A stretch of 64,000 bases of DNA, taken from Acidimicrobiaceae bacterium. Its GTDB lineage: Bacteria; Actinomycetota; Acidimicrobiia; Acidimicrobiales; JAUTXP01. The notes under the pieces are model-generated. The model was given only the letters and a program-made list of their open reading frames with translations, searched no databases and was not told the origin of the DNA. This document shows, one piece after another, positions 35,833 through 42,825 of this stretch. Location: contig JAUTXP010000047.1 of assembly GCA_030837965.1 (NCBI GenBank), forward strand, positions 1 through 64,000. The letters are read 5' to 3'. Every line of letters begins with the position of its first letter. The first letter of the stretch is position 1. Both the position numbers and the translations under genes were made by a program.

Positions 35833-36938
35833 GCCCACGCGGCCACCGCCAGGTCGTCGCCCGGACAGCGCCCCCTGGCCGTGAAGCGCTCCACGAACTC
35901 GCCCGCCTCCGGCACGGCCGACAGACAGTCCAGCGCAGCCGGGCCGAGCACCGGATGGGACAGGCCGTCCCTGGCCGCCTCGAGCCACAGCCCGGCCGTC
36001 GCCGTACACGCCCGCTCGGCGGTCTCGGACGCGGCCTGGTCGTCGAGCAGAGCGCACAACGCGGCGGCCGCAACCTGCCACCAAGGCGAGGGCAGGGCGT
36101 CGAGGAAACGGACCTCCAGCCAGCCCCGCGGCCGCACTGGGGGGAACAGCGTGGTCAAGTGATAGGCCACGTCGGCGTCGGTGGGCCACCCAGCGGGATG
36201 TCCGTTCTCCAGCCAGTCGGCCAGGGTCATGGTCCCGTTCACCGGCTCGTAGCGGTCGGGGTCGACCCGCACGAACATCACGTTGGCGGCCATGGCGTAG
36301 TCGACCCACGCGCCTGCCCCGGGTCCGCCCACCGGCGTGCAGCGCGTCGGGTCCAGCGCCAGCCATACCCGGAGCCGGTTGGACCGCCAGCCCGTGGGCC
36401 GCCCGGCCGCCACCGGCGAGTTGGCAAAGGCGGCGGCCAGCACCGGACCCACCGCGTGCAGCAGGCGCCACCGCCCCTCGTCGCCCGCGTCCACGTTCAC
36501 CTGAAACGCGGCCGTGTCGCGCATCATGATCCTGCCCTCGCCGCCGAGGGTGTCGAAGTAGGCCTCCATGGCCCGGTACCGAGGCAGGTCGAGGACGCGG
36601 GGCCGGCCGCCCGTCGGGTCCAGCCCCACCGCGTCCAGCGTGATGCCCGCGGCCCGTACGGCAGCCAGGTCCCGCTCCATGGCCCGGCAGGCCTGGCCCA
36701 CGTCGGGCAGGCACGGGCCGCTCAACTCCACCTGCCCGCCGGGCTCGAAGGTCAAGGCGCTGCCACCAGGCCAGGCCATGGCGGACAGGGCCTGGACCAC
36801 GTGGTCGTGAGGCTGGCGCGCCAAGGCCTCGACCTCGAGGCCCACATGACCGCCGAGACGTCTTGGCGGCACCGCCGCGGCGGCGGCGATGAGGTCCTTC
36901 GCCCCCCGCACGGTGAGATGACGCAGGGGGACGGGCAT
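35829..36938 (-). CDS. egtA: Glutamate-cysteine ligase of the ergothioneine pathway
   Basis: A 369-residue GCS2-family ligase that makes gamma-glutamylcysteine from glutamate, cysteine and ATP. The region GGHVGLEVEALARQPHD, the FEPGGQVELSGP strand and MRDTAAFQVNVDAG are conserved in this family. It is the first structural gene of the egt operon. ATG at 36938 begins six bases after the stop of a 37-codon ORF, and no strong ribosome site of its own is visible, which suggests coupled translation. Confidence 0.9.
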   Translation of the reverse strand: MPVPLRHLTVRGAKDLIAAAAAVPPRRLGGHVGLEVEALARQPHDHVVQALSAMAWPGGSALTFEPGGQVELSGPCLPDVGQACRAMERDLAAVRAAGITLDAVGLDPTGGRPRVLDLPRYRAMEAYFDTLGGEGRIMMRDTAAFQVNVDAGDEGRWRLLHAVGPVLAAAFANSPVAAGRPTGWRSNRLRVWLALDPTRCTPVGGPGAGAWVDYAMAANVMFVRVDPDRYEPVNGTMTLADWLENGHPAGWPTDADVAYHLTTLFPPVRPRGWLEVRFLDALPSPWWQVAAAALCALLDDQAASETAERACTATAGLWLEAARDGLSHPVLGPAALDCLSAVPEAGEFVERFTARGRCPGDDLAVAAWA

Positions 36939-36944
36939 GTGCGG

Positions 36945-37058
36945 TTAGAGCTGGGTGCCCATGGGCCGATGGGCGCGCAGGGCGGTCCGGCTGACGGGAG
37001 GCGCGTGAACCGCGCAGACAGCGGACGCGCCGACAGCGCAGGCGTGTGCCACGGCCAT
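36945..37058 (-). CDS. 37-codon ORF between whiB and egtA, candidate leader peptide
   Basis: ATG at 37058 starts eight bases after the whiB stop, and the TAA at 36945-36947 leaves six bases to the egtA ATG. The product begins MAVAHACAVGASAVCAVHA and contains three His and two Cys, two of the amino acids consumed by ergothioneine synthesis. The tight fit on both sides argues for translation. Regulation of egtA by a coupled or attenuating leader is a hypothesis; no convincing alternative hairpins were worked out. Confidence 0.45.
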   Translation of the reverse strand: MAVAHACAVGASAVCAVHAPPVSRTALRAHRPMGTQL

Positions 37059-37066
37059 CGAAGCTA

Positions 37067-37303
37067 CTACGCGGCGGTGGGCCGCCGGCGCCGGACGCGT
37101 CGGCGCTCCGACTCGCTCAGCCCGCCCCACACGCCGTCGTGCTGGCGGGTGGTGAGGGCGAAGTCGAGGCAGGCCTCTCGCACGGGACAGCCCGTGCAGA
37201 CGGCCTTGGCCGGCGCGGCGTCGGCCTCGCTCTCCGGGAAGAAGAGGGAGGTGTCGAGGTCGCGGCACGCGGCCCGTTGCTTCCAATCCAGTCGTGGTGC
37301 CAT
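37067..37303 (-). CDS. WhiB-family iron-sulfur transcriptional regulator
   Basis: A 78-residue protein with four Cys at 13, 36, 39 and 45 (CxxC in the middle) for a [4Fe-4S] cluster, the GVWGG turn (57-61) and a basic Arg-rich tail RRRVRRRR for DNA or sigma-factor contact. WhiB proteins are redox-sensitive partners of sigma factor region 4. The ATG at 37303 has GGAAG upstream. It precedes the egt genes on the same strand with no gap large enough for a terminator, so it likely shares their transcript. Ergothioneine is a redox buffer, which fits. Confidence 0.92.
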   Translation of the reverse strand: MAPRLDWKQRAACRDLDTSLFFPESEADAAPAKAVCTGCPVREACLDFALTTRQHDGVWGGLSESERRRVRRRRPTAA

Positions 37304-37336
37304 TGGACCGCTTCCAACCGCGCCCGCCGGAGGCAC

Positions 37337-37356
37337 ATTCCCCCCGATTGGGGAAT
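37337..37356. promoter_or_regulatory. Inverted repeat between whiB and the zinc-ribbon gene
   Basis: ATTCCCC and GGGGAAT are perfect seven-base arms with a six-base spacer, located in the 89-bp divergent region. A TACCGT hexamer follows at 37363 as a possible -10 for the plus-strand gene. It is a candidate operator shared by both genes. Confidence 0.4.
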
Positions 37357-37392
37357 ACCGCATACCGTCCAAATGCGCCACACTGGTGGCAA

Positions 37393-37797
37393 ATGCAACC
37401 AACCGGCACGCAGCTTGCGTCCCTGGCCCAGACCCTGGCCCAGGAGGACTTCGACAGTGACACCGCGGTCGGCGTCCTCGAACGGGCGTCCGGTCCCGGC
37501 CGAGCCCTGGAGGCGGCCCGAGCCGCCCTGTCGGACCGGGTCCACAGGCGACCGGGCGACGAGGTGGCCAAACAGGCGTTGGAGCTGGTGGAGTCGGCCT
37601 TGGAGCAGCACTTGCGCACCGCGTCGGCCCACCCCCAGTACGTCCACTGCGGCAAGTGCGGGCACAAGGGCGCCTACCTGGTCGCCGACCGGCCCGTGGT
37701 GCGCTGCAAGTACTGCTCGGCCATGCTCAACCTGTCGCAGGACGAACGGACGGCGGCCGAGGCCGACGTCAGCCTCTTCGCCGACCGCCTGGGCTGA
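37393..37797 (+). CDS. Zinc-ribbon protein of unknown function
   Basis: A 134-residue acidic protein. The N-terminal helical region (QLASLAQTLAQEDFDSDTAV) is followed by a zinc ribbon with CGKC (86-89) and CKYC (105-108) spaced by a YLVADRPVVR strand, then an acidic tail. No family name is known to me. ATG at 37393 begins the conserved-looking helix; the frame is open further upstream into the whiB gene region. The 3' end overlaps the convergent LysR gene by 29 bases. Confidence 0.7.
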   Translation: MQPTGTQLASLAQTLAQEDFDSDTAVGVLERASGPGRALEAARAALSDRVHRRPGDEVAKQALELVESALEQHLRTASAHPQYVHCGKCGHKGAYLVADRPVVRCKYCSAMLNLSQDERTAAEADVSLFADRLG

Positions 37798-38725
37798 CCG
37801 CGCCCATTGGGTGGACCCCGGGGGGCAGTGATTCGCCCACGCCCTCGGCGGCCGGGTCGAGCATCCCGACCAACAGGGCCAGCACGGCTCGGGCGGGCGC
37901 CGCGAGCTGGCCCAACCGGCGCTGGGCCACGCCAACGGATCGCCGGGGCAGGCCGTCCACCGCCACCGACGCCCACCGGTCCCGCATGAACCCGGGCATG
38001 GCCGTGGCGGGCAGCACCGCAGGCCCGTGGCCCTCGAAGGCCAGCGAGGCCAACAGGCGCACGCCGTCGATCTCGGACTTGGCCCGCAGGTGCACGCCCG
38101 CCGCCGCGCAGGCCGCGTCCAAGTCGTCTCGAAACGACGTGCCCGGTAGGGGCAGGAGCACATCCAGCCCGTCCAGCTCGCGAAGGGGGACGGTCGGGCG
38201 CCGCGCCCACGGGCTGTCCCGCTCCACCACGAGCACCAGGTCCTCTTCGAACAACGGCTGGGTCACCATGTCGGGGTCGGGGAGGGGCAGGTTGACCACG
38301 GCCAGGTCCAGTCGGCCGGAGGTGAGCTGAGGCCCGAGCGTGGTCGTGGTGCCCTCGACCAGCACCAGGTGGACGCCGGGGTGGCGGTCCGGCAGCAGGC
38401 CGAGGAGGCGGGGGACCAGCCAGCGCCCGGTGGTGCCGATCATCCCGAGCCGGACCGTGCCGGTGACCTGGTTGTTGACCGCGGCCACGTCGGCCACGAT
38501 GCCGTCCAGCTCGGCCCCGACCCTCCTGGCCCTGGCCACCACGGCCTGGCCCTCCTCGGTGAGGCGCCCGGCGGCCCGGTCCACCAAGGTGACGCCCAGC
38601 TCGCGTTCGAGCCGGGCCACGTGGGCCGACACGTTGGACTGGACCGTGTGCAGGACGGTGGCCGCGGCCGAGAAGCTGCCCGTCTCGGCGATGGCCACCA
38701 AGGCGTTGAGCTGGCGCAGATCCAT
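37769..38725 (-). CDS. LysR-family transcriptional regulator
   Basis: A 318-residue regulator. The helix-turn-helix is MDLRQLNALVAIAETGSFSA with AAATVLHTVQSNVSAHVARL, and a substrate-binding domain follows (GTVRLGMIGTTGRWLVPRLL, then DLAVVNLPLPD). ATG at 38725 starts the canonical MDLRQL motif; two upstream codons are possible. The divergent HAD-PlsC gene is a natural target candidate by position. The effector is unknown. Confidence 0.9.
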   Translation of the reverse strand: MDLRQLNALVAIAETGSFSAAATVLHTVQSNVSAHVARLERELGVTLVDRAAGRLTEEGQAVVARARRVGAELDGIVADVAAVNNQVTGTVRLGMIGTTGRWLVPRLLGLLPDRHPGVHLVLVEGTTTTLGPQLTSGRLDLAVVNLPLPDPDMVTQPLFEEDLVLVVERDSPWARRPTVPLRELDGLDVLLPLPGTSFRDDLDAACAAAGVHLRAKSEIDGVRLLASLAFEGHGPAVLPATAMPGFMRDRWASVAVDGLPRRSVGVAQRRLGQLAAPARAVLALLVGMLDPAAEGVGESLPPGVHPMGAVSPGGRRRG

Positions 38726-38840
38726 CGCCGAAGATGATGGCACGCATCACTCAGAACTGTTGGACCGATCGGTGGCCAGTGTCGCACAATGGTCCCAGCA
38801 CCGAAGTGCAGCGGGCCTCCCCCCTCCCGCTCCTTCTCGA

Positions 38841-38886
38841 ACGAAGGGGCCGCGCCTCCCCCCAGAGCGGCCCCTTCGTCGCGTCT
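38841..38886 (+). terminator. Hairpin followed by TCGCGTCT in a divergent region
   Basis: A perfect 13-bp stem (38841-38853 with 38867-38879) and 13-base loop is followed by TCGCGTCT (38879-38886), as at 26964 and 30272. It lies just upstream of the HAD-PlsC promoter and could insulate it from antisense transcripts running over lysR. Confidence 0.55.
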
Positions 38887-38899
38887 GGGGGGCGGGAAG

Positions 38900-38905
38900 T
38901 AGCGT
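38900..38905 (+). promoter_or_regulatory. Putative leaderless -10 box of the HAD-PlsC gene
   Basis: TAGCGT lies six bases before the ATG at 38912, and no ribosome site fits between them. Confidence 0.5.
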
Positions 38906-38911
38906 GGCCCC

Positions 38912-40291
38912 ATGGCTGGTGGGGCTGCCTTTTTCGACTTGGACCGCACGCTGCTGCGAGGCGCCAGCGGCCCGCTGATCGCCGAGGCGTTGGGCGCCGC
39001 GGGCCTGGCTCCCACCCGAAAGCTGCCCGGCCAGGACCTGCTCTACAAGGTCTACGACCTGTTGGGCGAGACCCTCCCGACGATGGCCTTGGCCCGGGGC
39101 GCGGCCCTGGCCGCCCGGGGTCAGAGCCGGGCTGCCGTGCAAGAGGCGGGGCGCCGGGCGGCCGAGCGCCTGGAAGACCTGGTCACGCCCTACGCCCGCC
39201 CCCTGCTCGACGAGCACCGCAAGGCCGGTCGGCCCGTCGTGCTGGCCACCACCACGCCCCTCGACCTGGTCGAGCCGCTGGCCGAGCGCCTGGGTTTCGA
39301 CGACGTGGTCGCCACCCGATACGCCGAGTCGGCCGAGGGCCGGTACACGGGGCGGCTGGAGGGCGAGTTCGTCTGGGCCACGGGCAAGCTGGCCGCCGTG
39401 CGGCGGTGGGCCGACACCCACGGCATCGACCTGGCCCAGAGCTACGCGTACTCGGACTCGGTCTACGACCTGCCCATGCTGGGTGCGGTGGGCCACCCCC
39501 ATGCGGTGAACCCGGACCCGCGGCTCCACGTCGTGGCCATGGCCCGACGCTGGCCCGTCCTGCACCTGGACGTTCCCCCGGGCGTGCCCAAGCTGCTGGG
39601 CGTCGAGCCCGCCGACCTGGCCCGCGTGCTGGCCCGTCCCGAGCTGATGCCCTACGCCCGTTTCGACCTGCAAGGGCTGGAGGGCATCCCGAAGACCGGG
39701 GCGGCCATCGTGGTGGCCAACCACCGCTCGTACTTCGACACCGCCGCGCTGGGCCTCACCGTCATGCGGTCCGGGCGGGCGCCGCGCTTTTTGGGCAAGA
39801 AGGAGGTCTTCGACGCGCCGGTGATCGGGCCCGCGGCCAAGGCCATGGGCGGGATCCGGGTGGACAGGGGGAGCGGGTCGGGCGAGCCGTTGCAGGAGGC
39901 GGCCCGGGCCTTGGACGCGGGCGAGATCGTGGCCCTCATGCCCCAGGGCACCATTCCCCGGGGCGAGGCCTTCTTCGACCCGGTGCTGGTGGGCAAGACC
40001 GGCGCGGCCCGGCTGGCGGCCATGACGAGGGCGCCCGTCATCCCGGTCGGCATCTGGGGCACCGAGAAGGTGTGGCCCCGGCGCGAGCGGGTGCCCCGGG
40101 TCTGGAACCTGCTCGACCCGCCGTTGGTCACCGCCCGCGTGGGCAAGGCGGTCGACCTGGCCTACGACAACGCCAAGGCCGACACGGCCCGCATCATGCA
40201 GGCCCTGGTCGACCTGCTGCCGCCCGAGGCCCGCAGGCGCCGGGCCCCGACGGCCGAGGAGATCGCCCTCGCCTCACCCCCCTCCCACTGA
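38912..40291 (+). CDS. HAD-IB phosphatase fused to PlsC-like acyltransferase
   Basis: A 459-residue bifunctional lipid enzyme. Residues 1-215 are a HAD-IB (SerB-like) hydrolase with FFDLDRTLLRG, LATTTPLDLVEPLAERLGFD and AYSDSVYDLPML. Residues about 245-430 are a PlsC acyltransferase with NHRSYFD (from residue 270) and the substrate motif MPQGTIPRGEAFF. Such fusions occur in actinobacteria and are expected to acylate lysophosphatidate and handle a phosphorylated intermediate. Start ATG 38912 has a -10 box six bases upstream. It ends 10 bases before a bidirectional hairpin. Confidence 0.9.
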   Translation: MAGGAAFFDLDRTLLRGASGPLIAEALGAAGLAPTRKLPGQDLLYKVYDLLGETLPTMALARGAALAARGQSRAAVQEAGRRAAERLEDLVTPYARPLLDEHRKAGRPVVLATTTPLDLVEPLAERLGFDDVVATRYAESAEGRYTGRLEGEFVWATGKLAAVRRWADTHGIDLAQSYAYSDSVYDLPMLGAVGHPHAVNPDPRLHVVAMARRWPVLHLDVPPGVPKLLGVEPADLARVLARPELMPYARFDLQGLEGIPKTGAAIVVANHRSYFDTAALGLTVMRSGRAPRFLGKKEVFDAPVIGPAAKAMGGIRVDRGSGSGEPLQEAARALDAGEIVALMPQGTIPRGEAFFDPVLVGKTGAARLAAMTRAPVIPVGIWGTEKVWPRRERVPRVWNLLDPPLVTARVGKAVDLAYDNAKADTARIMQALVDLLPPEARRRRAPTAEEIALASPPSH

Positions 40292-40301
40292 CCCCCTCCA
40301 T

Positions 40302-40332
40302 CTTTTCCACAGCACCTGCTGCTGTGGAAAAG
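40302..40332. terminator. 31-bp convergent hairpin, copy 2
   Basis: It is identical base for base to copy 1: stem 40302-40313 with 40321-40332, loop ACCTGCT. It sits between convergent genes ending at 40291 and 40349, and a T-tract follows the stem on each strand. Confidence 0.85.
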
Positions 40333-40348
40333 TTGAGATGCCAGGGCG

Positions 40349-42091
40349 TCAGTAGGCGGGGACGGCGGGGGGCGCGGGAGCCCGGAAGGCGCTGAGCAGT
40401 TCGGCCGCGCCGGCCGGGCACAAGATGTTGCCGTCCAGGCCGTTCGGGAACTGCACCAGCCAGGGCGTGCCCCCGCCGAAGGAGCGGTCGGGTGCGCAGG
40501 CCGCGGGGGCCTCGGCCGCGTTCTTGGGCCCGGCCACCCAGGTGGGCAGCCCCGGCGCGTAGCCCGCGGTGATGACGTTCCACTGGTACTGCGAGGAGTA
40601 GAAGCCGACCCGCAGCTTGGCCGCCTCCAGGCCCTCCTTGGCCCCCTTGACGATCAGCACGTTCAGCCGGGGGTCGGGCGACCATCGGTTGGTCGTCTCC
40701 ACGTCCAGCCACCACATGGGCGCCGAGACGTGGTGGGCGTTGGCCACGGCCACCGCCGCGGCCGCGCCCCGCCTGCCCCACCAGTAGAGCTGGCACGGCA
40801 GCTCGTGGGCCTTGCACACGTCGGCGTACTGCTCGTCCAGCCTGGGCTCGTCGTCCTTGGACGGCCAGTTCACGTTCATGTAGAGCGACGCCATCGAGCC
40901 GTGGCGCAAGGCCCATCGGTACTCGGCGGCCAGGCACGGGTTCTCGCTGAACTCGTGGCCCTTGGTCACCCCCACGATGCCGAAGGCATAGCCGCCGCCG
41001 GGCAGCCGGGCTCCGCACTGGGGCCACGAGATGTCCCAGCCGAAGGTGCCGGTGAGGGACTGGGCCTGGGTGCGCACGTCAGTGCCCGAGCCCGCGATCA
41101 GGCCGACGACCCGGCTGCGGCTGCCGTCCTCGACGGGAGCGCCGTAGAAGCCCGCGTCGCCATAGGCGAACACGCCGCCGTCGGCCCCGGCCAGCCAGTA
41201 GCCCCGGCCCGAGGCGGTGGTGGCCAGGCCCACGATGGGCGCAGTGGGGTTGGCCCCGATGGCCGAGCCGAAGTATCCGGCGTCGCCGTAGGAGAACACG
41301 CCGCCGTCCGCACCGACCAGCCAGTACCCGAGCCCGAACGGGGTGGCGGCCATGCCCACCACGCCCCGGTGCAGGGGCGTGCCCGCGGCCCCGCCGAAGT
41401 AGCCCGCGTCGCCGAACGCGAACACCCCGCCGTCCTTGGCCACCAGCCAGTAGCCCAACCCTGAAGGGGTCGAGGCCAGGCCGACGATGGGCTGGTTGAG
41501 CCGGGTGCCGGCCAACGAGCCTTTGAAGGCGGCGTCGCCGAAGGCGAAAACGCCCCCGTCGGACGCGGCAAGCCAGTACCCGCGGCCCGTGGGCGACGAG
41601 GCCATGGCCACCACTGAGCTGTTGAGCAGCTTGCCCGCGGCCGCGCCCAGAAAGGCGGCGTCGCCGTAGGCGAAGACCCCGCCGTCCTTGGCCGCCATCC
41701 AGTACCCCAGGCCCGAGGGCGTGGCCGCGATGGCGGCGACGGCCCGGCGCAAGGGGGTCCCCGCGGCGGACCCTGCGAAGTGGGCCCTGCCGTAGGCGAA
41801 CACGCCGCCGTCGGCCGCGGCCACCCAGTACCCCGGGCCCGGGCCGGACGGCCCTGCGGCCGCAGCCGCATCGCCTACCGCGGATGCGTCGACCGGTGGG
41901 AGAGGGACGTGGGGGAGGCGCCCGGAGAAGGGCGACGCGCCCGCGGGCGCGCTCATCAGCGTCAGGGCGCCGGCCAAGGCCAGCAGGCGCGAACGGAAGT
42001 GTCGAGAGCGAAAGGGCACGATGCGCGCCGGGGGAGGTCGCCGCGACGCCGCCGTCGTCAGCCCGCGCCCCACCCCCCGGTAGGCGGGCAC
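40349..42091 (-). CDS. Secreted WLV-ADGG repeat protein with GH25-like domain
   Basis: A 580-residue exported protein. The signal segment (RLLALAGALTLMSAPAGA) precedes six tandem repeats of about 45 residues with consensus GYWLVAKDGGVFAFGDAGYFG. The C-terminal part (FGWDISWPQCGARLPGGGYA, then WWLDVETTNRW and GFYSSQYQW) resembles glycoside hydrolase family 25 lysozyme-type or related TIM barrels that act on peptidoglycan. The Asp/Glu pair in WWLDVETT is consistent with catalysis. Starts GTG 42091 and GTG 42019 both precede the signal. The repeats also occur in the M23 peptidase. Confidence 0.75.
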   Translation of the reverse strand: MPAYRGVGRGLTTAASRRPPPARIVPFRSRHFRSRLLALAGALTLMSAPAGASPFSGRLPHVPLPPVDASAVGDAAAAAGPSGPGPGYWVAAADGGVFAYGRAHFAGSAAGTPLRRAVAAIAATPSGLGYWMAAKDGGVFAYGDAAFLGAAAGKLLNSSVVAMASSPTGRGYWLAASDGGVFAFGDAAFKGSLAGTRLNQPIVGLASTPSGLGYWLVAKDGGVFAFGDAGYFGGAAGTPLHRGVVGMAATPFGLGYWLVGADGGVFSYGDAGYFGSAIGANPTAPIVGLATTASGRGYWLAGADGGVFAYGDAGFYGAPVEDGSRSRVVGLIAGSGTDVRTQAQSLTGTFGWDISWPQCGARLPGGGYAFGIVGVTKGHEFSENPCLAAEYRWALRHGSMASLYMNVNWPSKDDEPRLDEQYADVCKAHELPCQLYWWGRRGAAAAVAVANAHHVSAPMWWLDVETTNRWSPDPRLNVLIVKGAKEGLEAAKLRVGFYSSQYQWNVITAGYAPGLPTWVAGPKNAAEAPAACAPDRSFGGGTPWLVQFPNGLDGNILCPAGAAELLSAFRAPAPPAVPAY

Positions 42092-42185
42092 GTGCCATCT
42101 ATGTTCGGCTGAAACAGCCGCCGCGACAGGCCGATCAGTGGCTATTTCCGCGAATCGTCCCTGCCTAGTCAGCCGCTACTTGCCG

Positions 42186-42232
42186 TTCTCGTCGCAGTCC
42201 GTCCCGGTGCTCGGGAAGGACTGCGACGAGAA
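42186..42232 (-). terminator. Terminator of the aconitase operon
   Basis: A perfect 15-bp stem (42186-42200 with 42218-42232) and an inner five-base stem lie two bases after the minus-strand stop at 42235. The minus strand has only short T pairs after the stem. Confidence 0.75.
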
Positions 42233-42234
42233 GG

Positions 42235-42825
42235 TCATTCGGGCGGGGCTAAGGGGAGGGCGGTGAACGAGGCCATGAACTCGTCGTGCTTGGGCGGCGT
42301 CTTGGACGTGGACACGACCTGGATCACGTAGGCGTCCCGTCCGACAAGCACGGTGCGCGACGAGACATAGCCGCCTTCCACCCGAGCCTGGTACTCGATG
42401 CCGGGATGGCCGTCCTCGCTCACGAAGGCGGTGTGCACCAGGGTGCCCTTCACGGCCGAAACGCTGCCCCGCTCGGTGGCTTCGAGGAACGACCGCGCGG
42501 CCGCATCGTCCACGGGCGGGGCGGGCAGTTGGAACCACCCCACCGAGTAGCCCAGGTTGGCCCCGACCTGCGCGGTGTACTGGACGAGCCGCAGGGGGCC
42601 GCCCGGGGTGGCCACCTGCTGATCGGCGCGGCTGGGGCGTTTCGGGAACGAGGCCCGAAAGTGGGCGTCGGCTGCGGTGAACGGGGTCAGCCTGCCCACC
42701 CCGGGCGACCGACTGTCGAGCTCGTTCAACGCCACCGAGACCAAGAGAGCGGCCACCGCGGCCGCGGCCACGCCTGTCAGCAGGACGACCCACCGGGGCC
42801 GCGGCGCGGTGATCGGCTCGGTCAC
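42235..42825 (-). CDS. Membrane-anchored protein coupled to aconitase
   Basis: A 196-residue protein with a single membrane segment (about residues 13-33) and an extracytoplasmic domain containing [36 protein letters not shown] and [20 protein letters not shown]. This resembles a repeated actinobacterial surface domain with no assigned role. The GTG at 42825 overlaps the aconitase TGA in GTGA, so it is coupled to aconitase. The reason for pairing a TCA enzyme with this protein is unclear. Confidence 0.7.
   Translation of the reverse strand: MTEPITAPRPRWVVLLTGVAAAAVAALLVSVALNELDSRSPGVGRLTPFTAADAHFRASFPKRPSRADQQVATPGGPLRLVQYTAQVGANLGYSVGWFQLPAPPVDDAAARSFLEATERGSVSAVKGTLVHTAFVSEDGHPGIEYQARVEGGYVSSRTVLVGRDAYVIQVVSTSKTPPKHDEFMASFTALPLAPPE

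Noticed and set aside
42092-42180. Possible riboswitch or promoter element upstream of the GH25-like gene
   Set aside because: A small CGGCTG/CAGCCG stem is visible, but no known aptamer pattern or clear -10/-35 pair could be defined.
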